Source of the DNA: Croceitalea rosinachiae
GTDB taxonomy: Bacteria > Bacteroidota > Bacteroidia > Flavobacteriales > Flavobacteriaceae
Length of the DNA stretch: 64,000 nucleotides
Assembly (NCBI RefSeq): GCF_031846445.1
Contig: NZ_JAVRHR010000002.1
Location: 744,001 to 808,000, forward strand
Direction of reading: 5' to 3'
The notes below the pieces were generated by a model. The model was given only the letters and a program-made list of their open reading frames with translations, ran no database searches and had not been told where the DNA came from. The position numbers and the translations under genes are program-made. The first letter of the stretch is position 1, and each line of letters begins with the position of its first letter. Positions 55,793-64,000 of the stretch are shown here, piece after piece.

Positions 55793-57769
55793 TCAATAAG
55801 CAACCAATTCTAGCAAGACATCTTCAAAACGTTTTCGAGGTAAGTAGTCATTTTCTAGGTTTTTAGCAAAAGGAACTGGAGTTTCAATACTGCCTACCCT
55901 TTTAATAGGAGCATCAAGATATTCAAAGCATTGCTCCATAACCTGTGCGGCAATATCACTAGCTATCCCCCCAAATAAGGTATCTTCTTGCAGAATTATT
56001 AATCTTCCCGTTTTTCGTACTGATGAGTATATTGCTTTCCAATCCAAAGGTTGCAAGCTTCTTAAATCAATTAAGTCTGCATGAAGTTTAGGATGATTTT
56101 CTAAAGTTTCCAATGCCCAATGCACCCCTGCGCCATAACTGACAATAGTCACTTCATCACCTTCCTTCAAAAGGCTGGCAACACCAAGAGGAATTGAATA
56201 ATAATTTTCTGGAACATCACCATAAACACTTCGATATAGACCTTTATGTTCAAAAAACAGAACAGGGTTCGGATCGTTTATCGCTGTAATCAAAAGTCCT
56301 TTCGCATCTTCTGGAAAAGCAGGATAGACCACCTTTAATCCTGGTGTTTTTGTAAACCATGCCTCATTGGTCTGAGAATGAAAAGGTCCTGCCCCAACAC
56401 CACCTCCACATGGCATTCTAATAACCACATCTGCTTTTTGTGCCCAACGGTAATGCACCTTTGCCAAATAATTGACTACAGGGTTAAACCCTGAGCTTAC
56501 AAAATCTGCAAATTGCATCTCAACCACAGCCTTCATGCCATTAATGGATAGGCCCATGGCAGCCGAAACAATAGCGGATTCGCAAATAGGCGTATTTCGG
56601 ACCCGTTTTTTTCCGAACTGCTTTACAAAACCTTCCGTAATTTTAAAAACACCTCCATATTCAGCAACATCTTGCCCCATAATCACCAACTCATTGTGCT
56701 GCTCCATAGATTGCCGCAACCCATCTGAAATCGCATCAACAAACCGAATATTTTTTACTTCATTATTTCTTTTAAATTCTTGATAATTAAAACCATGATA
56801 CACATCATTTAATTCATTACTTACATTTGAATTAATAGCGTCTTCTGCAAAAGCAAGTTCAAGGTTAGCGTTGATCTCTTCAGCTATCTTTTCTTTTAAC
56901 CCTTCAATTTTTTTTTCCGATAGTACTCCTTCTTTCAAAAGAAAGGTTTCATAATTTGAGATGGGGTCTTTCTTGGCCCATTGTTTCATTAATTTCTCAG
57001 GCACATATTTTGTGCCACTTGCCTCTTCATGACCCCGCATTCTAAAGGTCTTAAATTCCAATAAAACTGGTCGTGAACGTTTTCTTAGCGCTTTGCATAA
57101 CTCTACTATTTTAGAATGGACTTCAAGAATGTTATTGCCATCAATAATACGACACTCCATTCCATAACCCTTCGCCCTATCCACCAAATGCTCGCAATTG
57201 TACTGTTCGTTTGTGGGGGTTGACAGTCCATATCCATTATTTTCGATGCAAAATAACACTGGTAAGTTCCAAACTGAAGCCACATTTAAAGCTTCATGAA
57301 AATCTCCTTCGCTAGTAGCTCCCTCGCCGGTAAATGCGGCGGTGACCCTTCTTTTTTTGCGAAGTACATCAGCTAATGCGATTCCGTCAGCAACACCCAA
57401 CTGAGGGCCTAAATGCGAAATCATACCCACTATTCTATGTTCTTGAGAACCAAAATGGAAGCTTCTGTCCCTACCTTTTGTAAACCCCTTAGCTTTGCCC
57501 TGCCATTGCGAAAAAAGACGATTTAACGGGACATCTCTTGTGGTAAACACACCCAGGTTGCGATGCATTGGCAAAATATATTCTTCTTCTTTTAAAGCTG
57601 CAGTTACCCCTACCGAAATAGCCTCTTGCCCAATACCACTAAACCATTTTGAAATTTTGCCTTGTCTAAGCAAAATCAACATCTTCTCTTCTATCATTCT
57701 GGGCTTTAACATCTTCTCATAAAGCCCTAAAAGTGTTTCTTGGTCTAAATCGCCAATATGATAACGCAT
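55793..57769 (-). CDS. 2-oxo acid dehydrogenase E1, alpha and beta subunits fused
   Basis: This 658 aa protein has residues 1-330 as the alpha part, with the thiamine diphosphate motif GEGATSEGDFHEALNVASV (148-166) ending at ENN (176-178), and the rest as the beta part (FVDAISDGLRQSMEQH, IMGQDVAEYGGVFK, FFEHKGLYR). It decarboxylates branched-chain 2-oxo acids. Such fusion is normal in Bacteroidota. The E2 and E3 are not in this window. Confidence 0.92.
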   Translation of the reverse strand: MRYHIGDLDQETLLGLYEKMLKPRMIEEKMLILLRQGKISKWFSGIGQEAISVGVTAALKEEEYILPMHRNLGVFTTRDVPLNRLFSQWQGKAKGFTKGRDRSFHFGSQEHRIVGMISHLGPQLGVADGIALADVLRKKRRVTAAFTGEGATSEGDFHEALNVASVWNLPVLFCIENNGYGLSTPTNEQYNCEHLVDRAKGYGMECRIIDGNNILEVHSKIVELCKALRKRSRPVLLEFKTFRMRGHEEASGTKYVPEKLMKQWAKKDPISNYETFLLKEGVLSEKKIEGLKEKIAEEINANLELAFAEDAINSNVSNELNDVYHGFNYQEFKRNNEVKNIRFVDAISDGLRQSMEQHNELVIMGQDVAEYGGVFKITEGFVKQFGKKRVRNTPICESAIVSAAMGLSINGMKAVVEMQFADFVSSGFNPVVNYLAKVHYRWAQKADVVIRMPCGGGVGAGPFHSQTNEAWFTKTPGLKVVYPAFPEDAKGLLITAINDPNPVLFFEHKGLYRSVYGDVPENYYSIPLGVASLLKEGDEVTIVSYGAGVHWALETLENHPKLHADLIDLRSLQPLDWKAIYSSVRKTGRLIILQEDTLFGGIASDIAAQVMEQCFEYLDAPIKRVGSIETPVPFAKNLENDYLPRKRFEDVLLELVAY

Positions 57770-57850
57770 ACCTAAATTTTCAATGGGTTAAATGTAGTAA
57801 AAAAGCTAGGCACAGTTGTATTTCATATGAATAGGTTAGTCAAGAATGTT

Positions 57851-57858
57851 TAAATTTG
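57851..57858 (+). promoter_or_regulatory. -7 box TAAATTTG
   Basis: An exact TAnnTTTG match 22 bp before the ATG at 57881. No clear -33 box is present. It probably serves the dioxygenase and SUI1 genes. Confidence 0.5.
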
Positions 57859-57880
57859 ATTCTCTAAAATCATTTTCGTC

Positions 57881-58831
57881 ATGAGTGCTATACCAAGTGT
57901 TGATTTAAAGGACTTTATTTCAGAAAATCCAGAACGTAAATCCAAGTTCATCAAAGAAATTGGAAGTGCGTTCGAAGACATCGGGTTTGTTGCGCTGAGC
58001 GGGCATTTTCTTTCCGAAGAGCTAGTAGCTCAATTGTATGATGAAATCAAAAAATTCTTTGCACTGCGGCAAGAAACAAAAGATGCCTATGAAATTGAAG
58101 GGATTGGTGGTCAACGTGGATACACCTCTTTTGGAAAAGAACATGCTAAAGGAAGAAAAGAAGGTGATTTAAAAGAGTTTTGGCATTTTGGGCAGTATGT
58201 TGAAGACAACCCGAGATTGGAAGCTGAATATCCTAATAATGTTATGGTTGAAGAATTGCCCAATTTTAATTCGGTTGGCAAAGAAACCTACCAGATGCTT
58301 GAAAAAACAGCAAAGTATGTACTTCGTGCCTTGGCCTTGCATTTAAATTTGGAAGAAACCTATTTTGACGAATGGATTAAGAATGGCAACTCAATTCTAA
58401 GGCCCATACACTATCCGCCCATAAAGGAAGAACCTAAAAATGCGGTAAGGGCAGCTGCCCATGGCGACATCAATCTTATAACCTTATTGATGGGCGCACA
58501 CGGTAAAGGCTTGCAAGTAAAAAATCACAATGAAGAATGGGTAGATGCCATAGCCAGACCAGACCAATTAATGATTAATGTTGGTGATATGTTGTCGCGA
58601 TTGACGAACAATAAATTAAAATCTACAATTCATCAAGTAGTGAATCCACCTAAAGAGTTATGGGGCACTTCTCGATATTCCATTCCCTTTTTTATGCACC
58701 CAGTGAGCGAGATGCCGCTTAATTGCCTTGAAGATTGTGTGACCGCCGATAACCCAAAAAACTTTGAGGATATTACTGCTGGTGCCTACTTGCAAGAGCG
58801 TTTAATTGAATTGGGATTGGTAAAGAAATAA
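57881..58831 (+). CDS. Isopenicillin N synthase-like 2-oxoglutarate/Fe(II) dioxygenase
   Basis: This 316 aa protein has iron ligands His194 and Asp196 (AAHGDINL) and His251 (TIHQVVNP), and the co-substrate RxS at Arg265/Ser267 (SRYSIPFF). The N-terminus resembles DIOX_N (IPSVDLKDFI). The hydroxylated substrate is unknown. It is followed after 2 bp by a SUI1 gene. Confidence 0.92.
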   Translation: MSAIPSVDLKDFISENPERKSKFIKEIGSAFEDIGFVALSGHFLSEELVAQLYDEIKKFFALRQETKDAYEIEGIGGQRGYTSFGKEHAKGRKEGDLKEFWHFGQYVEDNPRLEAEYPNNVMVEELPNFNSVGKETYQMLEKTAKYVLRALALHLNLEETYFDEWIKNGNSILRPIHYPPIKEEPKNAVRAAAHGDINLITLLMGAHGKGLQVKNHNEEWVDAIARPDQLMINVGDMLSRLTNNKLKSTIHQVVNPPKELWGTSRYSIPFFMHPVSEMPLNCLEDCVTADNPKNFEDITAGAYLQERLIELGLVKK

Positions 58832-58833
58832 CT

Positions 58834-59163
58834 ATGGATTTAAGCGACCAACTCAAGAATCTATTTCCAGACCATACTCCTGAAGAAGATACTTCAGCCA
58901 AAATTCCAGATTCGAATATTTGGATGCAAGAAATGCCCATTATCTGCAAATATGAAAAACGTAAGGGTAAACCGATTACTATTTTAGAGGGGTATACTGG
59001 TGCAGATAAGGACTTTAAACAATTAGCAAAAGAAATTAAATCGTTTTTGAGCGTCGGTGGAAGTTATAAAAATGATAAGATCATTATTCAAGGGGACTAT
59101 CGCGATAAGATAATGGACTTCTTGAAAGACAAAGGCTTTTTAGTAAAAAGAGTTGGGGGGTAA
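58834..59163 (+). CDS. SUI1/YciH-family translation factor
   Basis: This 109 aa protein has the eIF1/YciH core KRKGKPITILEGYTGADKDFKQLAKEIKSFL and VGGSYKNDKIIIQGDYRDKIMDFL. It influences start-codon selection. It is co-transcribed with the dioxygenase. Confidence 0.92.
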   Translation: MDLSDQLKNLFPDHTPEEDTSAKIPDSNIWMQEMPIICKYEKRKGKPITILEGYTGADKDFKQLAKEIKSFLSVGGSYKNDKIIIQGDYRDKIMDFLKDKGFLVKRVGG

Positions 59164-59311
59164 TGCTCTAAAAGGTTGCTTTATTATGTTCGATTATTCG
59201 ACCAACTGTTAAATTTAACGACGAACGACCTATGTTTTCATGAAATTATTTTTGTTTTTTTTGTTTTAAGTTTACTTTTAGAAATTCTAACCAACGAAAC
59301 TAAGACTGAAA

Positions 59312-60244
59312 ATGAAATCACTGTTGCATATTACCAACGGGGACAGTTTCACAAATAAACTACAATCGCTCCCCCTGAAAGGCGATATTATTACCTGGAG
59401 AGAAATGCTCTGTGAAGGCCAGACCCTTTGTAACGTGGGCAGTGAAACCTTTTGGAAAACACGTTTTGAATTTCTCAATAAAAATTATAAAGTTTCAAAA
59501 TCTTGGTTTGTAGAAAAGACCCTAAAGGAATATCGGTCGCTTTGTAACCACAAACAACAAGATCAAATAGTTCTATGGTTTGAATATGATCTCTTCTGCC
59601 AAATAAATATGTTAGCCGTATTGAGTTGGTTGAAAACACACCGAAGGCATGCTGAAATTTCTTTGATATGCAGTGGTAAAGAAGACGAAACAGATAAGCT
59701 TTATGCTCTTGGAGAATTGAACGATGAGCAATTATTGGGGCTTTATGAAAATCGTATAGTTCTATCTCAAGACGATGTCGAATATGCCGATTATGTTTGG
59801 CAACTTTATTGTAGCGACAATCCGATACGATTAGAAAACTTGACAGATTTTGAAAATTACCAGTTTGATTACCTTTCTGATGCCGTTACTGCGCACTTGA
59901 AAAGATTCCCGAGTATCAAGAATGGACTTAATGCAGTTGAAAGCAGTATGTTGAACATTGCGCTTACTGAAAAGCCCAAGTCTAAAAAAGACTTTTTAAG
60001 AAAGATTTTAACCACGCCTAACCTTTATGGGTATGGTGATACTCAATATGAACGACTACTAACTTCAATAAAACCTTTGTTTTCTTCATTCAACCCTGTT
60101 AGGGTTACCAAAGTTGGCAAGCAAGTTTTAGCTAATGAAAGTAATTATTACGCATCGCTTCGCGATAATGAAGCATTTTTAGGTGGTGCTTTAAAATATA
60201 ACTTCTTATACAATACTGATACCGACAGAATTTTAAAATTATAA
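59312..60244 (+). CDS. DUF1835-domain protein
   Basis: This 310 aa protein begins LLHITNGDSFTNKLQ, the DUF1835 opening, with WREMLCEGQ and VLWFEYDLFCQINML also typical. The C-terminal half is helical (LSDAVTAHLKRFPS). Function unknown. It is followed after 1 bp by a nucleoside phosphorylase gene. Confidence 0.85.
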   Translation: MKSLLHITNGDSFTNKLQSLPLKGDIITWREMLCEGQTLCNVGSETFWKTRFEFLNKNYKVSKSWFVEKTLKEYRSLCNHKQQDQIVLWFEYDLFCQINMLAVLSWLKTHRRHAEISLICSGKEDETDKLYALGELNDEQLLGLYENRIVLSQDDVEYADYVWQLYCSDNPIRLENLTDFENYQFDYLSDAVTAHLKRFPSIKNGLNAVESSMLNIALTEKPKSKKDFLRKILTTPNLYGYGDTQYERLLTSIKPLFSSFNPVRVTKVGKQVLANESNYYASLRDNEAFLGGALKYNFLYNTDTDRILKL

Positions 60245-60245
60245 T

Positions 60246-61112
60246 ATGTCCATAGCCGAATCAGAGTTGATTCTCAATCCTGATGGCAGTATTTACCATT
60301 TAAACCTTCTTCCAGAAGACATTGCACCAACAGTTGTAACGGTTGGTGATCCAGAACGTGTTCATGATGTTTCCAAGTATTTTGATAGCATTGAATTAAA
60401 AAAAGGGAAGCGTGAGTTCATTACCCACACCGGCATTTTAAATAAAAAACGAATCACTGTCATTTCTACAGGCATAGGAACTGACAATATTGACATTGTT
60501 TTAAATGAGCTTGATGCATTGGTCAATATTGATTTGAGGACCAGAAAGGTAAAACAGCAAAAATCCAGTCTAGATATTATTAGAATTGGAACATCCGGGG
60601 CGATTCAAAAGGATATTCCTGTAGATACTTTTCTTTTGTCGCAAACTGCAATAGGCTTGGATGGACTTTTACACTTTTACTCAGAAAAAAACCTCCAGAA
60701 TAATGAATTACTCCAAAAGTTGGAACCATACTTAAACTGGAACCATAAAGGCATCAGGCCTTACGCATTTGACTGTGATGAAACTGTAGCGAAAATATTT
60801 TTGGGAAATCATATACGATTAGGTGTTACCATAACAAATGCTGGTTTTTACGCTCCACAGGGAAGGCAGTTACGTTTGAAACCCAACTTAGCGGACTTCC
60901 ATCAAAAACTTCAAGAATTTCGTTTTAAAAATAGGGCTATTACAAATCTTGAAATGGAAACCGCAGGTATTTATGGTTTATCCAAATTACTTGGGCACAA
61001 GGCAGTTTCCATGAATGCTATTTTAGCCAATAGAGCTACTGGGGCATTTTCAAAAGAACCCAATAAAACCGTTGATTCTTTAATTCAGTATTGCTTACAA
61101 CAATTGACTTAA
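60246..61112 (+). CDS. Nucleoside phosphorylase (uridine phosphorylase-like)
   Basis: This 288 aa protein has the phosphate loop TVGDPERVHDVSKYF, GTSGAIQKDIP, and the ribose-binding TNLEMETAGIYGLSKLLG. It splits pyrimidine or purine nucleosides with phosphate. It ends about 55 bp before the ppk1 gene. Confidence 0.9.
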   Translation: MSIAESELILNPDGSIYHLNLLPEDIAPTVVTVGDPERVHDVSKYFDSIELKKGKREFITHTGILNKKRITVISTGIGTDNIDIVLNELDALVNIDLRTRKVKQQKSSLDIIRIGTSGAIQKDIPVDTFLLSQTAIGLDGLLHFYSEKNLQNNELLQKLEPYLNWNHKGIRPYAFDCDETVAKIFLGNHIRLGVTITNAGFYAPQGRQLRLKPNLADFHQKLQEFRFKNRAITNLEMETAGIYGLSKLLGHKAVSMNAILANRATGAFSKEPNKTVDSLIQYCLQQLT

Positions 61113-61145
61113 CATTAGCTTTAAGTTGCTGGTAATTCTAATAAC

Positions 61146-61153
61146 TATTTTTG
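61146..61153 (+). promoter_or_regulatory. -7 box TATTTTTG before ppk1
   Basis: An exact TAnnTTTG match 13 bp before the ATG at 61167, with GTTG (61125-61128) 17 bp upstream as a possible -33 element. The transcript leader would be very short. Confidence 0.45.
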
Positions 61154-61166
61154 AGAAAATGTAGTT

Positions 61167-63209
61167 ATGCAAAATAGAAAACTTAAAAACCGTGATGTCA
61201 ATTGGCTGTATTTTAATGAGCGCGTATTGCTCGAAGCCGCAAATAAAACTACCCCCCTACTAGAACGTCTCAAGTTTTTAGCCATATTCTCGTCTAATCT
61301 TGATGAGTTTTTCAAAGTTAGAATCTCGCAATTAAGGCAATTAAAAGCTGTTGACAAAGAATTGAGAAAAAAACTGGTTCTCAAAGCAAATAAGAAGTTG
61401 AAGTTTATTTTGGCTAAAGTTTCTGAGCAACAAACCCAGTTCGGAAAGATTATTGAAGAAACTTTAACAGAGCTTAGGCAACATGATACCTACATTAGAA
61501 AAAGAAGTGAACTTAATCAAGAGCAGTTAGATTTTCTTGATTCCTTTTTTGACACTTCAATACTAGTTCATTGCAAAACCATTGATATTGTTAGTCCAGC
61601 TGATTTAAAAGATGGGCATTTGTACCTTGTTGTTCATATTAAATCAGATGATTTTGATGTCATTGAAATTCCTACCAAGCAATGTTCAAGGTTTATTCAA
61701 ATCCCTGGAGCGGGAAGCAATTATATCTTTTTAGATGATGCAATCAGACTTAATATACACAAAATAATTTCAGGGAAGACTGTGATCAATTCTTATGCTA
61801 TCAAATTATCTAGAGATGCTGAGCTCTATTTAGAAGATGATTATACAGATGCTGCCCTGGTCGAAAAAATATATCAATCTTTAGGCAAAAGAAAATCGGG
61901 ACAACCTACCCGTTTATTGTATGATATGAACATGCCTACAGAATTGCAAGATGCCTTAAAAAAACAACTAGATATCAGTGATGTTGATATGTTCTTAGGG
62001 GGGGGATATCATAATATGTCCGATTTTTTTGGGTTTCCAACCCCCGAAAATAGTACTGTATTGCAATATATGTCCAAACCACCTTTAAAGCACCCTACCT
62101 TATCATTAACCAAGAATATATTTAAAGTTATTGCAGAAAAAGACCAATTGGTCCATTTTCCATATCAAGAGTTTGAAACGGTTGAACGTTTTATAAATGA
62201 GGCTGCTTCAGATGATACTGTTTCCAGTATAAAGATGTCTTTATATAGAATTGCAAAGACCTCAAAGCTTACAGACTCCATTTTAAAAGCCTTGGAGAAC
62301 GGAAAAAAAGTGCTACTGTTTGTTGAAGCGCAAGCACGCTTTGATGAAGAAAATAATATAAAATGGGGTAGAATTTTTGAAGAAAAAGGCGCCACTGTTT
62401 TATTCAGTGTACCAAACATAAAAGTGCACTCAAAGATTGCCTTGGTAGCGCGACTCATAGATAACAAAGTCGAACGTTATGCGTATATCGGCACAGGAAA
62501 CTTTAACGCCAAAACGGCAAAGTTATATTGTGATCACGGATTGTTCACTGCTCATCATAAGATAACAGAAGAGCTATCACAAGTCTTTGACATTCTTGAA
62601 CGCAAGCTTATAATTCCTAAACTGAAATACCTTCTGGTGTCTCCATTTACCACGCGCAGTACATTCTTAGAGCTTATTAAAAACGAAATAGACAACGCTA
62701 AGCGGAATAAACAAGCAAAAATCACCCTTAAGATGAACAGTTTAGAAGACTCTAAAATGATTGCCGCGCTTTACGAGGCAAGTGAGGCTGGGGTTGAAAT
62801 ACGTTTATTGGTGCGTGGTTTCTGTTGCTTGATTCCCAAAAAGGAGTCTGAATTACTTCCAGGAGAAAAACCAATTTATATCACCAGTATCGTAGACCGA
62901 TTTTTGGAACATGGCAGAATCTATGTCTTTGAAAACGGGGGTGAAGAACTCATGTATATTGGTTCTGCGGATTGGATGACACGAAATTTAGATAAACGTA
63001 TTGAAGTATTGACCCCTATTTTAGATAAGGATATTTTTAAGGAGTTAAAGGATATTTTAGAAATTCAACTTGCCGATAATGTAAAAGCCCGTATTTTAGA
63101 TATTGAAGATTCTAACACTCGGGTGAAGAAAGAGCCCAATGAAAATTCGATACGCTCGCAATATGCGATTTATGATTATTTGAAAGATAGACTTCATGAA
63201 AAAAGTTGA
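61167..63209 (+). CDS. ppk1: Polyphosphate kinase 1
   Basis: This 680 aa protein makes polyphosphate from ATP. The opening RDVNWLYFNERVLLEA and LDEFFKVRISQL are PPK1 marks. The phospho-acceptor His421 lies in IKVHSKIALV, and a second essential His582 in DRFLEHGRIYVFENGG. The next gene overlaps its end by 14 nt. Confidence 0.95.
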   Translation: MQNRKLKNRDVNWLYFNERVLLEAANKTTPLLERLKFLAIFSSNLDEFFKVRISQLRQLKAVDKELRKKLVLKANKKLKFILAKVSEQQTQFGKIIEETLTELRQHDTYIRKRSELNQEQLDFLDSFFDTSILVHCKTIDIVSPADLKDGHLYLVVHIKSDDFDVIEIPTKQCSRFIQIPGAGSNYIFLDDAIRLNIHKIISGKTVINSYAIKLSRDAELYLEDDYTDAALVEKIYQSLGKRKSGQPTRLLYDMNMPTELQDALKKQLDISDVDMFLGGGYHNMSDFFGFPTPENSTVLQYMSKPPLKHPTLSLTKNIFKVIAEKDQLVHFPYQEFETVERFINEAASDDTVSSIKMSLYRIAKTSKLTDSILKALENGKKVLLFVEAQARFDEENNIKWGRIFEEKGATVLFSVPNIKVHSKIALVARLIDNKVERYAYIGTGNFNAKTAKLYCDHGLFTAHHKITEELSQVFDILERKLIIPKLKYLLVSPFTTRSTFLELIKNEIDNAKRNKQAKITLKMNSLEDSKMIAALYEASEAGVEIRLLVRGFCCLIPKKESELLPGEKPIYITSIVDRFLEHGRIYVFENGGEELMYIGSADWMTRNLDKRIEVLTPILDKDIFKELKDILEIQLADNVKARILDIEDSNTRVKKEPNENSIRSQYAIYDYLKDRLHEKS

Positions 63210-64000
63210 CATCATTGGAGTACCAGAACACTTTAACTTACCCTGGCATTTGGCCATTGAAGATGGAGCTTTTGAAACACGCGGTATCAACCTAGAATGG
63301 ACCGATATCCCTGAGGGTACCGGCAGAATGTCTAAAATGTTGGCTGACGGAGAGACTGACTTAGCCATTATTTTAACCGAAGGGCTTATAAAAAGTATCT
63401 CAGAAGGCAACCCCACAAAAATTGCCCAAGAATATATCGCATCACCATTATTATGGGGTATTCATGTTGCCCAAGACAGTTCTTACAAAAACATTACAGA
63501 ACTAAAAGCGACTACAGCTGCCATTAGTCGATACGGTAGCGGCAGTCATTTGATGGCTTTTGTCAATGCGCAAAACCAAGGTTGGGAGACTAACGACCTT
63601 AAATTTGAAGTTATTAATGATTTGGAGGGCGCTATTGAAGGATTGACCTCAGGCCATGCCGATTATTTTATGTGGGAGCGTTTTACTACGAAACCATTGG
63701 TAGACAATAAGACCTTTAGAAGGTTGGGCGATTGCCCTACTCCATGGCCTTGTTTCGTAATAGCCGTAACCGATTGCTTTGTTCAAGAAAATAAATCGAT
63801 GCTACGGCATATTCTTGAAGTTATAAATATGTATACCGCCGAGTTTAAAATGATACCTAGTATCGACAGAACTATTGCCAATAGATACGGCCAACAATTG
63901 GAAGATGTAAAAGTCTGGTTATCAAAAACTACCTGGGGCCAAAAGCAAATTTCGAAAGATGATTTAATCAATGTTCAAATGCGACTAATTTCTTTGGGGC
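63196..64000 (+). CDS. ABC-type substrate-binding-like protein (3' partial)
   Basis: The frame starts at ATG 63196, inside the end of ppk1, and runs off the window (268 codons visible). The start KKVDIIGVPEHFNLPWHLAIEDGAF has no signal peptide. ADGETDLAIILTEGL and LTSGHADYFMWERF resemble the NMT1/SsuA-type substrate-binding fold. A related cytoplasmic enzyme or sensor of the same fold is possible. Confidence 0.8.
   Translation, partial: MKKVDIIGVPEHFNLPWHLAIEDGAFETRGINLEWTDIPEGTGRMSKMLADGETDLAIILTEGLIKSISEGNPTKIAQEYIASPLLWGIHVAQDSSYKNITELKATTAAISRYGSGSHLMAFVNAQNQGWETNDLKFEVINDLEGAIEGLTSGHADYFMWERFTTKPLVDNKTFRRLGDCPTPWPCFVIAVTDCFVQENKSMLRHILEVINMYTAEFKMIPSIDRTIANRYGQQLEDVKVWLSKTTWGQKQISKDDLINVQMRLISLG

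Overview
The window looks like a chromosomal segment of a marine-type member of the Flavobacteriaceae (Bacteroidota). The reasons are low GC, candidate promoters of the TAnnTTTG type, many signal peptides and lipoboxes, LytS/LytTR-type signalling, and typical flavobacterial genes such as a lipocalin/OmpA lipoprotein pair, a fused alpha/beta E1 dehydrogenase and a DUF1835 protein. I do not assign a genus. I see no rRNA, tRNA, CRISPR array, transposase or phage gene, and no SusC/SusD pair.

Layout. 1-0.75 kb: the end of an S41-like peptidase with TPRs. 0.87-13.5 kb: a tightly spaced five-gene operon of three secreted VPS10/BNR (Asp-box) propellers of about 1000 aa, a gamma-glutamyltransferase and an iron-sulfur L-serine dehydratase. 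13.5-20.9 kb: a DUF1080 lipoprotein, a LytTR two-component pair, a catalytically degenerate serine hydrolase beside an intact esterase/serine-hydrolase fusion, and an HxlR regulator divergent from a YgjV-like membrane protein and a GNAT. 21.2-28.8 kb: amino acid permease, aldo/keto reductase-RidA fusion, a fourth propeller and a frameshifted NCS2 purine permease. 29.1-34.8 kb: a fifth propeller on the minus strand, then an exported amidohydrolase and an unusual LytS-LytTR fusion. 35.2-38 kb: a DAPG-hydrolase-like gene divergent from a Crp-like regulator, and an esterase. 38-42.8 kb: an AraC regulator divergent from an exported barrel/esterase/cupin/CMD/cupin operon. 43.7-48.2 kb: a second GGT with a TPR lipoprotein, an HPF/RaiA protein, a YceI protein and small unknowns. 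48.4-54.4 kb: a type III polyketide operon with its own type II fatty-acid enzymes. 54.5-64 kb: mostly housekeeping genes (OmpA, lipocalin, E1, dioxygenase, SUI1, nucleoside phosphorylase, Ppk1) and the start of a substrate-binding protein.

How the genes may work together. The propellers are repeatedly linked to amino-acid and nitrogen-compound genes (GGT, serine dehydratase, APC permease, AKR-RidA, NCS2 permease, amidohydrolase). This suggests an envelope system that captures or processes gamma-glutamyl or other amide compounds and feeds serine into pyruvate; this is inference. The type III PKS, methyltransferase and flavoprotein trio resembles phenolic-lipid pathways (methylated alkylresorcinols or alkylquinones). 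Its adjoining ACP, ketosynthase, dehydratase and FabL-like reductase would supply a dedicated acyl starter. The clearest single oddities are the LytS-LytTR fusion that has lost kinase and receiver parts, the serine hydrolase whose SxxK has become LITQ, the AKR-RidA fusion lacking the Rid catalytic arginine, and a Crp/Fnr-like palindrome at class II activator distance from the HPF promoter.
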